Source of the DNA: Bacteroides luhongzhouii
Lineage (GTDB): Bacteria > Bacteroidota > Bacteroidia > Bacteroidales > Bacteroidaceae
Assembly (NCBI RefSeq): GCF_009193295.2
Contig: NZ_CP059973.1
Location: 5,146,001-5,210,000 of the forward strand
DNA length: 64,000 nucleotides
Reading direction: 5' to 3'
Shown: in pieces, positions 9,083-18,682 of the stretch
Numbering within the stretch: the first letter of the stretch is position 1
How the letters are laid out: every line of letters starts with the position of its first letter
The notes under the pieces: generated by a model
What the model was told of the DNA's origin: nothing
Seen by the model: only the letters and a program-made list of their open reading frames with translations
The model's database searches: none
Position numbers and translations under genes: made by a program

Positions 9083-10405
9083 ATGTACACCAACAAACAG
9101 ATTTGGAGTGTCAGTTATCCGATACTACTAAGCTTGCTGGCACAAAATGTCATCAACGTCACCGACACAGCATTCCTCGGACACGTGAGCGAGGTAGCCC
9201 TTGGAGCATCGGCTATGGGCGGGTTATTTTATATCTGTGTATTCACCATCGCATTCGGATTCAGTACCGGTTCGCAGATTGTCATAGCACGACGCAATGG
9301 CGAAGGACGCTATTCGGATGTCGGTCCTGTCATGATTCAGGGAGTCATGTTCCTGTTCGTGATGGCACTGCTTCTATTTGGATTCACCAAGGCATTCGGT
9401 GGAAACATCATGCGTTTGCTAGTTTCTTCAGAATCCATCTACGAGGGAACAATGGAGTTTCTGGACTGGCGTATTTACGGATTCTTTTTCTCTTTTATCA
9501 ATGTCATGTTCCGGGCATTGTACATCGGTATTACACGCACTAAAGTGCTAACCGTCAATGCCATTATTATGGCATTAATCAATGTCGTACTGGACTATGC
9601 ATTAATCTTCGGAAAGTTCGGTTTGCCGGAAATGGGTATCAAAGGGGCTGCTATTGCTTCCGTATTGGCAGAAGCCTCCTCCATCCTCTTTTTCGTCATC
9701 TATACGTATGCCACGGTCGATTTGAAGAAATACGGTATGAACCGCCTGCGCACATTCGACCCTGCATTGCTGATGCGGATCCTCAGTATATCCTGCTTCA
9801 CCATGTTACAATATTTCCTGTCGATGGCCACCTGGTTCGTTTTCTTCGTAGCCGTAGAACGGTTGGGACAACGGGAACTGGCGATTGCCAATATCGTCCG
9901 AAGTATTTATGTCGTACTACTGATTCCGGTCAATGCACTGGCTACGACTACCAACAGCCTTGTCAGCAACGCTATCGGTGCAGGAGGTATCCAGCACGTA
10001 ATGCCACTCATTAATAAAATTGCGCGTTTCTCCTTTTTCATCATGTTGGGGTTAGTAGCGGTATCGGCACTGTTTCCACAGTTCCTGCTCTCTATTTACA
10101 CCAGTGAAACCGCGCTCATCACGGAGTCCGTACCTTCGGTATATGTGATTTGTTTTGCCATGCTCATCGCATCCGTAGCCAATGTAGTGTTCAACGGTAT
10201 CTCCGGAACAGGAAATACACAGGCAGCCCTGTTGCTCGAAACGATTACAATCATCATCTACGGATCATACATCATTTTCATCGGAATGTGGCTGAAAGCA
10301 CCGATCGAAATTTGCTTTACGATTGAGATTGTGTATTATAGCTTACTGTTGATAACAAGTTATATTTATCTCAAAAAAGCAAAATGGCAGAATAAAAAGA
10401 TATAA
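9083..10405 (+). CDS. MATE family efflux transporter
   Basis: The 440-residue integral membrane protein has about 12 hydrophobic helices in two homologous halves, typical of the DinF/NorM-type MATE family that exports cationic compounds in exchange for Na+ or H+. Characteristic N-terminal features are PILLSLLAQNVINVTDTAFLG and the glycine-rich GSQIVIARRNGEG loop. It has its own promoter and no linked regulator, so the substrate is unknown. Confidence 0.93.
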   Translation: MYTNKQIWSVSYPILLSLLAQNVINVTDTAFLGHVSEVALGASAMGGLFYICVFTIAFGFSTGSQIVIARRNGEGRYSDVGPVMIQGVMFLFVMALLLFGFTKAFGGNIMRLLVSSESIYEGTMEFLDWRIYGFFFSFINVMFRALYIGITRTKVLTVNAIIMALINVVLDYALIFGKFGLPEMGIKGAAIASVLAEASSILFFVIYTYATVDLKKYGMNRLRTFDPALLMRILSISCFTMLQYFLSMATWFVFFVAVERLGQRELAIANIVRSIYVVLLIPVNALATTTNSLVSNAIGAGGIQHVMPLINKIARFSFFIMLGLVAVSALFPQFLLSIYTSETALITESVPSVYVICFAMLIASVANVVFNGISGTGNTQAALLLETITIIIYGSYIIFIGMWLKAPIEICFTIEIVYYSLLLITSYIYLKKAKWQNKKI

Positions 10406-10421
10406 ATACAAGAGATTTTTG

Positions 10422-10429
10422 TACATTTG
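10422..10429 (+). promoter_or_regulatory. -7 box for ffh
   Basis: TACATTTG, about 80 nt before the ffh ATG, fits the Bacteroides consensus TAnnTTTG. The leader contains a short AT-rich near-repeat (gtaattagtaattcgtaatta) of no evident function. Confidence 0.5.
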
Positions 10430-10509
10430 CAAGCTCAAATAAAGAGTAGACGGAAAAGTCCCTCTTTCGCCCAAGTAAATTGTAATTAGTAATTCGTAAT
10501 TAAATAACT

Positions 10510-11832
10510 ATGTTCGATAATTTAAGTGAAAGACTAGAACGGTCATTCAAGATCCTGAAAGGTGAAGGCAAAATCACCGAAATCAACGTGGCGGAGACGC
10601 TGAAAGACGTACGTAAAGCACTTCTCGACGCCGACGTAAACTACAAGGTGGCAAAAAATTTCACGGATACAGTGAAAGAAAAAGCTCTTGGCCAGAATGT
10701 GCTTACGGCTGTGAAGCCAAGCCAGTTGATGGTAAAGATCGTACATGATGAACTTACGCAGTTGATGGGTGGAGAGACAGCAGAGATCAATATCGACGCC
10801 CGTCCGGCAGTCATCCTGATGTCAGGTTTGCAGGGTTCGGGTAAGACCACCTTCTCCGGTAAGTTGGCACGGATGCTGAAAACCAAGAAAAACCGTAAGC
10901 CATTACTGGTCGCTTGTGACGTTTACCGTCCGGCAGCTATCGAACAGTTGCGCGTATTGGCAGAACAAATCGAAGTACCGATGTACTGCGAACTGGATAG
11001 CAAGAATCCGGTAGAAATCGCACAACACGCTATTCAGGAAGCTAAAGCCAAAGGATATGACCTCGTTATCGTCGATACAGCCGGACGTCTGGCAGTAGAC
11101 GAACAAATGATGAACGAAATCGCTGCTATTAAAGAAGCAATCAACCCGAACGAAATTCTGTTCGTGGTAGACTCCATGACCGGTCAGGATGCTGTAAACA
11201 CAGCTAAAGAATTCAACGAGCGTCTGGACTTCAACGGTGTGGTACTGACCAAACTCGATGGTGATACCCGCGGTGGTGCGGCTCTTTCTATCCGTTCGGT
11301 AGTGAACAAACCGATCAAATTTGTTGGTACAGGCGAAAAGCTGGAAGCAATCGACCAATTCCACCCTGCCCGTATGGCCGACCGTATTCTCGGTATGGGT
11401 GACATCGTTTCATTGGTAGAACGCGCACAGGAACAATACGATGAAGAAGAGGCTAAACGTTTACAGAAGAAAATAGCCAAGAACCAATTCGACTTCAACG
11501 ACTTCCTTAGCCAGATTGCACAAATCAAGAAAATGGGTAATCTGAAAGATCTTGCCTCCATGATTCCGGGAGTGGGAAAGGCAATCAAAGATATTGATAT
11601 TGACGACAATGCTTTCAAAAGCATCGAAGCTATCATCTATTCCATGACTCCGGCAGAACGTTCTAATCCGGAAATACTGAACGGATCACGTCGTACACGT
11701 ATTGCCAAAGGTAGCGGAACGACTATTCAGGAAGTAAACCGCCTGCTGAAACAGTTTGACCAGACTCGCAAAATGATGAAGATGGTAACTAGCAGCAAGA
11801 TGGGTAAGATGATGCCTAAGATGAAAAGATAA
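10510..11832 (+). CDS. ffh: Signal recognition particle protein Ffh (SRP54)
   Basis: The 440-residue GTPase pairs with 4.5S RNA and FtsY to deliver inner-membrane proteins co-translationally. It has an N domain (1-85), a G domain with GLQGSGKTT, DTAGR and TKLDGDTRGG, and a C-terminal Met-rich M domain ending KMMKMVTSSKMGKMMPKMKR that binds signal sequences and SRP RNA. Length and motifs are standard. It is a single-gene unit followed by a strong terminator. Confidence 0.98.
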   Translation: MFDNLSERLERSFKILKGEGKITEINVAETLKDVRKALLDADVNYKVAKNFTDTVKEKALGQNVLTAVKPSQLMVKIVHDELTQLMGGETAEINIDARPAVILMSGLQGSGKTTFSGKLARMLKTKKNRKPLLVACDVYRPAAIEQLRVLAEQIEVPMYCELDSKNPVEIAQHAIQEAKAKGYDLVIVDTAGRLAVDEQMMNEIAAIKEAINPNEILFVVDSMTGQDAVNTAKEFNERLDFNGVVLTKLDGDTRGGAALSIRSVVNKPIKFVGTGEKLEAIDQFHPARMADRILGMGDIVSLVERAQEQYDEEEAKRLQKKIAKNQFDFNDFLSQIAQIKKMGNLKDLASMIPGVGKAIKDIDIDDNAFKSIEAIIYSMTPAERSNPEILNGSRRTRIAKGSGTTIQEVNRLLKQFDQTRKMMKMVTSSKMGKMMPKMKR

Positions 11833-11854
11833 GAAAAAAGATTCTTTCCCCCAT

Positions 11855-11889
11855 AAAAAAAGAGGAAGCCGTGGCTTCCTCTTTTTTTT
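11855..11889 (+). terminator. Intrinsic terminator after ffh
   Basis: The perfect stem gaggaagcc / ggcttcctc with a 2-nt centre is extended by an A run on the left and eight Ts on the right. Confidence 0.92.
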
Positions 11890-12039
11890 ATTCCTCCACC
11901 CAAAAGACTGTATATATAATATTGAAGCTGCAATAACAGAATTTATTTACTTGTAACGAATACAATTTTATAAAGATTTTAGCAATTTATTCGTTTTTAT
12001 TTTATTACTTTGCAAAAGATTACAAACAAAAACACAAGT

Positions 12040-12918
12040 ATGCGCTATATCTATACGACCGGATATATATTATTAGCAATTGCCATGCAACTATTTACAG
12101 GAAATTTTCCGGTTTCCTTCCTCTCCTTTCCGCTTAATATTATTTTTGCAGGGATCTGGCTCGTCATGTTATGGATATTACATAAAGAGTACAAGAAATC
12201 GTTTTTTACCCGGTTACTTTGTTTACCTCAGACCAGTGTACTATCTATCGGGGTATTCATCAGCGGCTGCTTAGTCATAGGACTTCTCCCCCAGTTATCG
12301 GACATATCTGCAAAAAACCGTGAAGGAATTCTTGCCCAATTGGGATGCTACAACTTTATGACTAGCTGGATCTTCATAGCCATTCTTTTTTTATTGTTAA
12401 GCAATCTTGGAATGATCACCATCCACGCTTTTCAACACCGCAAACGAGCCCGGTGGCGTTTCATCCTGAATCATGCAGGTTTGTGGCTGGCACTTTTTGC
12501 CGGTTTTCTTGGTAGTAGCGATACTCAAACTCTGCGCATACCCATATATAGAAGTGAACCTGCACATGAAGCATTCGACATGAACGGCACATCGCATTAT
12601 CTGGATTATGAAATAGAGCTCAACTCTTTCACCGTAGAATATTACCCGAACGGACGTCCTTCCCGCTTTGCGGCAAACGTACGGCTGGGAAATAAAAAAG
12701 CAGTACTCGAAGTAAACCACCCGTATGCCTACCGGCTAGGAGAAGATGTATATCTCACCGGTTATGACGTAATGAAAGGCAGCGAAAGTGAATATTGCAT
12801 CCTGCAAGTAGTAAAGCAGCCTTGGAAATATGTGATAGTGGCAGGTATCCTGATGATGCTTGCCGGAGCTGTTCTTTTATTCATTAACGGACCTGAAGCA
12901 TATGATAAACTGGGATAA
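12040..12918 (+). CDS. ResB-like cytochrome c biogenesis protein
   Basis: The 292-residue membrane protein has three N-terminal TM helices, a periplasmic domain (about 165-260) and a last TM helix (YVIVAGILMMLAGAVLLFI). This is the layout of a short ResB/Ccs1 protein that works with CcsA to attach haem to apocytochrome c. The frame runs back to a TTG at 12010, but ATG 12040 (MRYIYTTGYI) is the likely start. A near-consensus -7 element (TTACTTTG) lies around 12004. It overlaps ccsA by 17 nt and is two genes upstream of the multihaem peroxidase it presumably matures. Homology is inferred from topology and context. Confidence 0.75.
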   Translation: MRYIYTTGYILLAIAMQLFTGNFPVSFLSFPLNIIFAGIWLVMLWILHKEYKKSFFTRLLCLPQTSVLSIGVFISGCLVIGLLPQLSDISAKNREGILAQLGCYNFMTSWIFIAILFLLLSNLGMITIHAFQHRKRARWRFILNHAGLWLALFAGFLGSSDTQTLRIPIYRSEPAHEAFDMNGTSHYLDYEIELNSFTVEYYPNGRPSRFAANVRLGNKKAVLEVNHPYAYRLGEDVYLTGYDVMKGSESEYCILQVVKQPWKYVIVAGILMMLAGAVLLFINGPEAYDKLG

Positions 12919-13690
12919 TTTCTATGTATTTGCAGCAGTATCCGCCTGTTTATGGCTGGCAGGAGCTGCATGTGCTTTTCGCTCCTCAACGAAAAGCAAG
13001 GTAGCAATAGCCTTTACATCAGGCGGCATCATCACCTTAGGCATATTCATTGCCGGATTGTGGATATTCCTCCAACGTCCCCCATTACGCACTATGGGAG
13101 AAACTCGTCTGTGGTACTCTTTCTTCATGGGTATTGCAGGACTGCTAACTTATATCAGATGGCAATATCGCTGGATTCTGTCTTTCTCTACACTGCTCTC
13201 CACAGTATTTATCATCATTAACCTGATGAAGCCCGAAATACACGACCAGTCGCTGATGCCGGCCCTGCAAAGCGTATGGTTCATCCCTCATGTCACCGTA
13301 TATATGTTCTCCTATTCCGTACTGGGATGTGCATTTATAATCGCTTTGACCGGATTGTTCCGACATAAGGAAGAGTACCTCCACACAGCGGATAACCTTG
13401 TTTATGCAGGGATAGCCTTCCTTTCTATCGGTATGCTGCTTGGTTCCCTTTGGGCAAAAGAAGCATGGGGAAACTACTGGAGTTGGGACCCCAAAGAGAC
13501 TTGGGCAGTCATCACTTGGATGGGATATTTACTTTACATACACCTCCGGCTTTTCAGAAAAGTCGGACAGAAAAGCCTATATGCATTGCTCATCATCTCC
13601 TTTCTAGCCTTACAAATGTGCTGGTATGGAGTGAACTACTTACCGGCCGCTCAGCAAAGCGTGCATTTATATAATCGTAATAACAACTAA
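12902..13690 (+). CDS. ccsA: Cytochrome c assembly protein CcsA
   Basis: The 262-residue protein has about eight TM helices and a Trp-rich haem-handling motif (WAKEAWGNYWSWDPKETWA), diagnostic of the CcsA/CcmC haem-handling family (system II). It delivers haem to apocytochromes with ResB. ATG 12902 overlaps the upstream gene by 17 nt, indicating translational coupling. A longer frame from 12860 exists but lacks family support. It sits directly ahead of a c-type cytochrome gene, consistent with dedicated maturation. Confidence 0.92.
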   Translation: MINWDNFYVFAAVSACLWLAGAACAFRSSTKSKVAIAFTSGGIITLGIFIAGLWIFLQRPPLRTMGETRLWYSFFMGIAGLLTYIRWQYRWILSFSTLLSTVFIIINLMKPEIHDQSLMPALQSVWFIPHVTVYMFSYSVLGCAFIIALTGLFRHKEEYLHTADNLVYAGIAFLSIGMLLGSLWAKEAWGNYWSWDPKETWAVITWMGYLLYIHLRLFRKVGQKSLYALLIISFLALQMCWYGVNYLPAAQQSVHLYNRNNN

Positions 13691-13707
13691 TTTAATTCAA
13701 ATGTGAA

Positions 13708-15090
13708 ATGAAGAAAAGTTCAAAACTAATTGTAGCACTGTTGGTGGTAGTGGCAGCACTGGCAGTCACCTACCGGCTCATGCACCGAGTACCTTCCAGC
13801 GACTTGGAAGCAAATCTCAGGATGCAACAAATCATTACAGATGCAGGATGTCTGCGGTGTCACACTTCAACTCCTGATCTCCCATTCTACGCAAGCGTGC
13901 CTGTTGCCGGAAAAATCGTGATGGAAGATATAAGCAATGCTTACCGTGCATTCGACATGACCCAAATAGAACAGAATTTAAAAGAGGGACGTCCTCTTAA
14001 TCCGGTAGACCTGGCTAAAATAGAAAAAGTGATCCTCGATGGAAAAATGCCGCAGGCAAAGTATTATCTTGTACACTGGGGGTCTTCTTTCAACGATGCC
14101 AAAAAGGAAGTGGCACTTAATTGGATAAAGAACCACCGCATGGGACTATATACCGACGTAACGGTAGCTCCGGATTTTATCAACGAACCAATCCGCCCCA
14201 TCGCCGACTCCATTGCAGTGGATGTACGCAAAGTAGTTCTTGGAGATTTACTCTATCATGACACCCGTCTGTCTGCAGACAACACCGTATCATGTGCCAG
14301 TTGCCACGGATTGGACACCGGAGGCGTAGACAATAAACAATATTCCGAAGGCGTAGGCGGACAGTTTGGCGGTGTGAATGCTCCGACAGTCTACAATGCA
14401 GCTTATAATTTTGTTCAATTCTGGGACGGACGTGCCGGAACACTTGCCGAACAAGCTGCCGGTCCTCCGTTGAACCCGGTGGAAATGGCCTGTGAATCTT
14501 TCGACCAGATTATTAACAAACTGGCAGAAGATAAAAGTTTCGTTCTGGCATTCAATGAAGTATATCCCGACGGACTCAGCGAAAAGAATATCACAAACGC
14601 CATTCAGGAATTTGAAAAGACATTGCTGACTCCCAATTCACGTTTCGACCGTTATCTGAAAGGCCAGAAAGAGGCTGTCACAGCAGATGAAATAGCCGGA
14701 TACGAGCTTTTCAAGAAGTACGATTGTGCCACTTGCCACGTAGGAGAAATCCTTGGCGGACAGTCATACGAACTAATCGGCGTTAAACATGATTATTTTG
14801 CCGAACGACAGGCAGAAATGACCGAAGAAGACAACGGACGATTCAAGCAAACCCAGACCGAACGTGACCGTCATCGTTTCAAAGTTCCTGGTTTGAGAAA
14901 CATTGAACTTACCGCTCCTTACTTCCATGATGGTAGCATGGCTACTATGGACGATGCAGTTCGTGCCATGGCCAAATACCAGTTAGGTATTGATTTGCCA
15001 CAACAGGAAGTAGATAAAATAGTCGGCTTCCTCCGTACACTGACAGGAGAATACAAAGGCAAACTACTGACCAATAAGAATATGATTTAA
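13708..15090 (+). CDS. Tri-haem cytochrome c peroxidase
   Basis: The 460-residue periplasmic protein is anchored by an N-terminal TM or uncleaved signal (about 5-25). Three CXXCH haem sites are visible: CLRCH (about 48-52), CASCH (about 196-200) and CATCH (about 343-347). The last two with their surroundings form the classic di-haem CcP/MauG fold; the first lies in an added N-terminal domain. This resembles the tri-haem quinol peroxidase type of E. coli YhjA, where the extra haem is thought to take electrons from the quinol pool. It reduces H2O2 in the periplasm. The gene follows ccsA by 17 nt, forming a three-gene unit closed by a terminator. Confidence 0.92.
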   Translation: MKKSSKLIVALLVVVAALAVTYRLMHRVPSSDLEANLRMQQIITDAGCLRCHTSTPDLPFYASVPVAGKIVMEDISNAYRAFDMTQIEQNLKEGRPLNPVDLAKIEKVILDGKMPQAKYYLVHWGSSFNDAKKEVALNWIKNHRMGLYTDVTVAPDFINEPIRPIADSIAVDVRKVVLGDLLYHDTRLSADNTVSCASCHGLDTGGVDNKQYSEGVGGQFGGVNAPTVYNAAYNFVQFWDGRAGTLAEQAAGPPLNPVEMACESFDQIINKLAEDKSFVLAFNEVYPDGLSEKNITNAIQEFEKTLLTPNSRFDRYLKGQKEAVTADEIAGYELFKKYDCATCHVGEILGGQSYELIGVKHDYFAERQAEMTEEDNGRFKQTQTERDRHRFKVPGLRNIELTAPYFHDGSMATMDDAVRAMAKYQLGIDLPQQEVDKIVGFLRTLTGEYKGKLLTNKNMI

Positions 15091-15113
15091 AAGATAAAAG
15101 ACATATGTCCTAT

Positions 15114-15149
15114 AAAAAAAGAAGATGCCGGCAGCATCTTCTTTTTTTA
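15114..15149 (+). terminator. Intrinsic terminator after the peroxidase gene
   Basis: The stem gaagatgc / gcatcttc with loop cggca is extended by matching A and T runs. Confidence 0.9.
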
Positions 15150-15185
15150 TGCTCCAATCTTCTTGGACAGTTCAGTTATTTATTT

Positions 15186-15193
15186 TACTTTTG
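15186..15193 (+). promoter_or_regulatory. -7 box for folD
   Basis: TACTTTTG (fits TAnnTTTG) lies 28 nt before the folD ATG at 15221 and immediately after the upstream terminator. Confidence 0.6.
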
Positions 15194-15220
15194 CCCATCA
15201 CCAATAAATACTCTGAAAAT

Positions 15221-16102
15221 ATGACTCTGATAGACGGAAAAGCCATTTCCGAACAAGTGAAACAAGAGATTGCAGCCGAGGTAGCCGAAATAGTGGCTCG
15301 TGGTGGAAAACGCCCGCATCTGGCGGCCATCCTTGTAGGACACGATGGTGGTAGCGAAACGTATGTAGCTGCCAAAGTAAAAGCCTGTGAAGTATGTGGA
15401 TTCAAGTCCTCCCTCATCCGTTATGAAAGTGACGTGACCGAAGAAGAACTGCTTGCCAAAGTACGCGAACTGAACGAAGACAACGATGTAGACGGCTTTA
15501 TCGTACAACTTCCCTTACCTAAACATATCTCCGAACAGAAAGTAATCGAAACGATTGATTACCGTAAAGACGTAGACGGCTTCCACCCGATCAACGTAGG
15601 CCGTATGTCCATCGGACTTCCGTGCTATGTATCCGCTACTCCCAACGGTATCCTCGAATTGTTGAAACGTTACGAAATAGAGACTTCCGGCAAAAAATGT
15701 GTTGTACTCGGACGTAGCAATATCGTCGGCAAACCGATGGCTGCCCTGATGATGCAGAAAGCCTATCCGGGCGATGCCACAGTGACAGTATGCCACAGCC
15801 GCAGCAAAGACCTGATAAAAGAATGTCAGGAAGCTGATATTATCATTGCTGCCTTGGGACAGCCCAACTTTGTAAAAGCCGAAATGGTAAAAGAAGGTGC
15901 GGTAGTTATCGACGTAGGTACTACGCGTGTGCCGGATGCAACCAAGAAATCAGGTTTTAAACTGACCGGTGACGTGAAGTTTGACGAAGTTGCCCCAAAA
16001 TGTTCCTTCATCACTCCCGTACCGGGTGGTGTTGGACCGATGACAATTGTATCGTTAATGAAAAATACACTCTTAGCTGGTAAGAAAGCCATTTATCAAT
16101 GA
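15221..16102 (+). CDS. folD: Methylenetetrahydrofolate dehydrogenase / cyclohydrolase FolD
   Basis: The 293-residue bifunctional enzyme interconverts methylene-, methenyl- and 10-formyl-THF with NADP+. It shows the family motifs [21 protein letters not shown] and the NADP-binding [11 protein letters not shown], plus [15 protein letters not shown] near the end. The frame opens at 15125 inside the upstream terminator, so ATG 15221 is chosen: it gives the normal length and follows a -7 box. Its stop overlaps the capA-like start (ATGA). Confidence 0.97.
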   Translation: MTLIDGKAISEQVKQEIAAEVAEIVARGGKRPHLAAILVGHDGGSETYVAAKVKACEVCGFKSSLIRYESDVTEEELLAKVRELNEDNDVDGFIVQLPLPKHISEQKVIETIDYRKDVDGFHPINVGRMSIGLPCYVSATPNGILELLKRYEIETSGKKCVVLGRSNIVGKPMAALMMQKAYPGDATVTVCHSRSKDLIKECQEADIIIAALGQPNFVKAEMVKEGAVVIDVGTTRVPDATKKSGFKLTGDVKFDEVAPKCSFITPVPGGVGPMTIVSLMKNTLLAGKKAIYQ

Positions 16103-17253
16103 GGCATAGCTTGTTTCTGATGATTTTACTTCTCTCTTTGTCCTGCACCTCCCGGTCGCAGGCAAAGAGAGATTCTATCATCGATACCCTGTCGGACAGC
16201 CTTTCCGCAACCGACAGTATTTCCCCCACTGATACCCTACGAGTCCTTTTCGTAGGTGACCTCATGCAACATCAAGGACAAATCAACGCTGCACGAACCT
16301 CAACCGGCTATGATTATTCCACCTGTTTTACGTACGTTAAAGAAGAAATAGGGAGAGCCGATCTCGCTATCGCCAATCTGGAAGTTACGTTAGGAGGCAA
16401 ACCCTACAAAGGTTATCCTGCTTTCAGCGCACCGGACGAATTTCTGACCGCAATTCACAACGCAGGTTTCAATGTTTTAGTGACTGCCAACAATCATAGT
16501 CTCGACCGTGGTAAATCCGGGCTGGAGCGTACCATTCAACTTATCGACTCCTTGAAAATCCCACACGCAGGCACGTATATCAACACCGAAGAACGCGAAA
16601 AGAAATATCCTCTTTTATTGGAAAAGAACGGCTTCCGCATCGCCTTACTCAACTATACGTATGGAACAAACGGTATTCCTGTTACTCCTCCCAATATCGT
16701 GAACTATATTGATACGACAATTATCGCCAAAGATATTGAAGAGAGCAAAGCAATGAAACCAGACGCAATCATAGCCTGTATGCATTGGGGAATCGAATAC
16801 CAGTCACTCCCGGACAAAGAACAGAAATTCCTTGCTGAATGGCTGATTCAAAAAGGAGTAAATCATGTCATCGGCTCCCATCCTCACGTAGTTCAGCCCA
16901 TTGAAGTTCGCACAGACAGCCTGACGAATGATAAACATCTCGTAGTCTATTCGCTGGGAAATTATATTTCCAATATGTCCGCCCGCCGCACCGATGGTGG
17001 ACTGATGGTAAGAATGGAATTAGTAAAAGACAGCACAGTCCGTCTCAATAATTGCGAGTATAGTTTAGTATGGACAGCCCGCCCCATTCAATCCGGGAAA
17101 AAAAATCATCAATTACTCCCAGTCAATCTCCCGATTGATTCAATTCCTTTACAAGCACGTAACTCACTGAAAATCTTCACGAATGACGCGCGAACCCTTT
17201 TCAGCAAGCATAATCAGGGAATAAAAGAATATACTTTTTTCGAAAAAAAATAG
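16099..17253 (+). CDS. CapA/PgsA-family lipoprotein (calcineurin-like fold)
   Basis: The 384-residue protein has a lipoprotein signal (lipobox LSLSC, Cys15) and a PGA_cap metallophosphatase-like domain: [41 protein letters not shown] and GSHPHVVQP. The family was named for poly-gamma-glutamate capsule synthesis, but no capBC partners are here, so the role is unknown. It may be an envelope metallo-hydrolase. It is coupled to folD by a 4-nt overlap. Confidence 0.88.
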   Translation: MRHSLFLMILLLSLSCTSRSQAKRDSIIDTLSDSLSATDSISPTDTLRVLFVGDLMQHQGQINAARTSTGYDYSTCFTYVKEEIGRADLAIANLEVTLGGKPYKGYPAFSAPDEFLTAIHNAGFNVLVTANNHSLDRGKSGLERTIQLIDSLKIPHAGTYINTEEREKKYPLLLEKNGFRIALLNYTYGTNGIPVTPPNIVNYIDTTIIAKDIEESKAMKPDAIIACMHWGIEYQSLPDKEQKFLAEWLIQKGVNHVIGSHPHVVQPIEVRTDSLTNDKHLVVYSLGNYISNMSARRTDGGLMVRMELVKDSTVRLNNCEYSLVWTARPIQSGKKNHQLLPVNLPIDSIPLQARNSLKIFTNDARTLFSKHNQGIKEYTFFEKK

Positions 17254-17284
17254 CAAAATCTTTTGGAGATTAGAAGATAATATC

Positions 17285-17292
17285 TATCTTTG
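17285..17292 (+). promoter_or_regulatory. -7 box for tRNA-His
   Basis: TATCTTTG, about 26 nt upstream of the tRNA 5' end. Confidence 0.65.
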
Positions 17293-17317
17293 CACCGCGT
17301 TAGAGAAACGCAGACAT

Positions 17318-17392
17318 GGTGGATGTAGTTCAGTTGGTTAGAGCGTCAGATTGTGGTTCTGAATGTCGCCGGTTCGAGTCCGGTCTTCCACC
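17318..17392 (+). tRNA. tRNA-His (GTG)
   Basis: The cloverleaf reads: acceptor GTGGATG pairing with CTTCCAC (one T:T mismatch), D arm, anticodon stem tcaga/tctga with anticodon GTG at 17353-17355, T arm gccgg-ttcgagt-ccggt. The extra G at 17318 facing C at 17392 is the histidine-specific G-1 identity element. A full 3' CCA is not encoded. Confidence 0.95.
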
Positions 17393-17396
17393 CAAC

Positions 17397-17435
17397 AAAA
17401 ACCCTTATAAGTTAAGCACTTATGAGGGTTTTCTT
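17397..17435 (+). terminator. Terminator after tRNA-His
   Basis: The stem aaaacccttataag / cttatgagggtttt has a short loop and ends in T-rich sequence. Confidence 0.8.
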
Positions 17436-17631
17436 GTTATTGGTGGTAACCACTCAGATACTGAAATCAGGGGTCAATATTCCCCTTCAAAGTATAGTTG
17501 TTGATCTATAGTTGCTCCCAAAACGGGGATCGCTTTAAAAAGACTATTTATTGGCTAATTGTTGATAGAAAATGTTTCTCTCCAGCTCCATCCAAGTGAA
17601 ATGAATCAATCAGAATCCAGAGGAATAGAGA
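17436..17631 (+). other. Degenerate sequence left of the IS, possible older element remnant
   Basis: No intact gene. It contains GGGGTCAATATTCCCC (about 17472-17487), whose GGGTCAAT core matches the first 8 bases of the IS end at 17632, and a GC-rich motif ctcccaaaacggggatcg unlike its AT-rich surroundings. This may be the scar of another insertion sequence. The last ~20 bases join in frame to the VOC tail beyond the IS. Confidence 0.35.
17624..17631 (+). repeat. Left copy of the 8-bp target duplication
   Basis: AATAGAGA abuts the left IS end; the identical copy is at 19072-19079. Confidence 0.9.
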
Positions 17632-17689
17632 GGGTCAATGTAAAAAACAGGTTGAAGTGTTAAAAAACTACCCGAGTGTGAGATTCTTT

Positions 17690-18682
17690 TTAGGCGCATA
17701 GCTTGGAGAGTCTGAACAGAAAGAATGGGATATCAGTAACGCCTCGGAATTGACTTCTGAATGCCTTGACTTTTGCGTTGAAAGATTCAGCGCCGGCATT
17801 GGTGGAACGGTTGACAAAGTAATTCAGGATTGTGTCATAGTGGTTGCGGAATGTTTCTGTAACAGTGCGGAATTGGCCTCCGGCCATTTTCTCCACTTTG
17901 TCGTACCATCGGGCAAGATTCAGCCGGGCAGTGTCCTTATCAACTTTTTGGTTGAATATGCGGGTGAGGTCCATGGCAAGATCATACGCGTGTTTCAGCT
18001 CGGGATAAAATTCAAAAATGATGTCGGCTCTCCATTGCTGGGACTTCGTCCATTTGGAGGCATGTTTTGTCAGAATGTATTTGGCACGTGCAAGGAGCTG
18101 TTTCCGGGTGTCGCCGTTGGCATAACGGTAAGGAACATACGGAATGCCCTCCCTGCGACAGCGTGCAATCTCTTCGTTTTCAATATCCCTTGCCATCCAC
18201 CGCAGAGATATCCGCAGCTCGTCTATGGCATCGTAGTAGAGTTTATGGACATGAAAACGGTCGTTGGTCACGATGGCTTTGGGGAATGACCGACGGGCTA
18301 TGAGCATCATGGATGACGAAAGGTCGAGCGTTATCTCTCTTACCGTCTTTCGTCTGGCAGAAGATATCTTCTCAAGAACTGCAATGACCGTTTCAGCCCT
18401 GGTACCACGTATCGCCGCAACAAGCGCGCCCTTCCCGCCGTGAGCGTCACGGTTGGTGACAAAGGTATAGAGCTCGCCGCAGCTGAGCGAAGACTCGTCG
18501 ATGGCCAGGTTCGGACCGATGTTCTGCGGATATAGCACGTACCCATCGGCGTGACACAGCTGCTTCCACTGCCTGTAGCCACTGAAAATCTCCTTATACT
18601 GCCGCGATAGGTTGGAGCCATTTACACCGTAATGAGCACCGATTGAGCGTATGCTCTCAGGGGTGGATTCAATCCTCCTCTT
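17690..18682 (-). CDS. ISL3-type DDE transposase, reached by frameshift from the N-region ORF
   Basis: The catalytic motifs are IDES (first Asp), TNDRFHVHKL (second Asp) and GAESFNAKVKAFRSQ (Glu), matching ISL3-type transposases. The frame is open from 18682 to 17690 (330 residues). The first GTG is only at 18538, yet the sequence upstream of it (SIRSIGAHYGVNGSNLSRQY, helix-turn-helix-like) is clearly coding, so the usual start would cut the protein. The frame lies +1 relative to ORF1, which ends at 18669, and the two overlap by 14 nt around TTTTTTAAAAGAGGAGG. Expression by programmed frameshifting or an unusual start is inferred. Confidence 0.85.
   Translation of the reverse strand, partial: KRRIESTPESIRSIGAHYGVNGSNLSRQYKEIFSGYRQWKQLCHADGYVLYPQNIGPNLAIDESSLSCGELYTFVTNRDAHGGKGALVAAIRGTRAETVIAVLEKISSARRKTVREITLDLSSSMMLIARRSFPKAIVTNDRFHVHKLYYDAIDELRISLRWMARDIENEEIARCRREGIPYVPYRYANGDTRKQLLARAKYILTKHASKWTKSQQWRADIIFEFYPELKHAYDLAMDLTRIFNQKVDKDTARLNLARWYDKVEKMAGGQFRTVTETFRNHYDTILNYFVNRSTNAGAESFNAKVKAFRSQFRGVTDIPFFLFRLSKLCA

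Noticed and set aside
17318-17631. tRNA-His 3' end as an integration (att) site of a genomic island
   Set aside because: No second copy of the tRNA 3' end and no integrase gene is seen in the following 40 kb. The IS has its own 8-bp duplication away from the tRNA.
18340-18621. 93-residue ORF inside the IS
   Set aside because: It overlaps the transposase in another frame, is Arg/Ser-rich and is preceded by a stop. The DDE frame explains the region.
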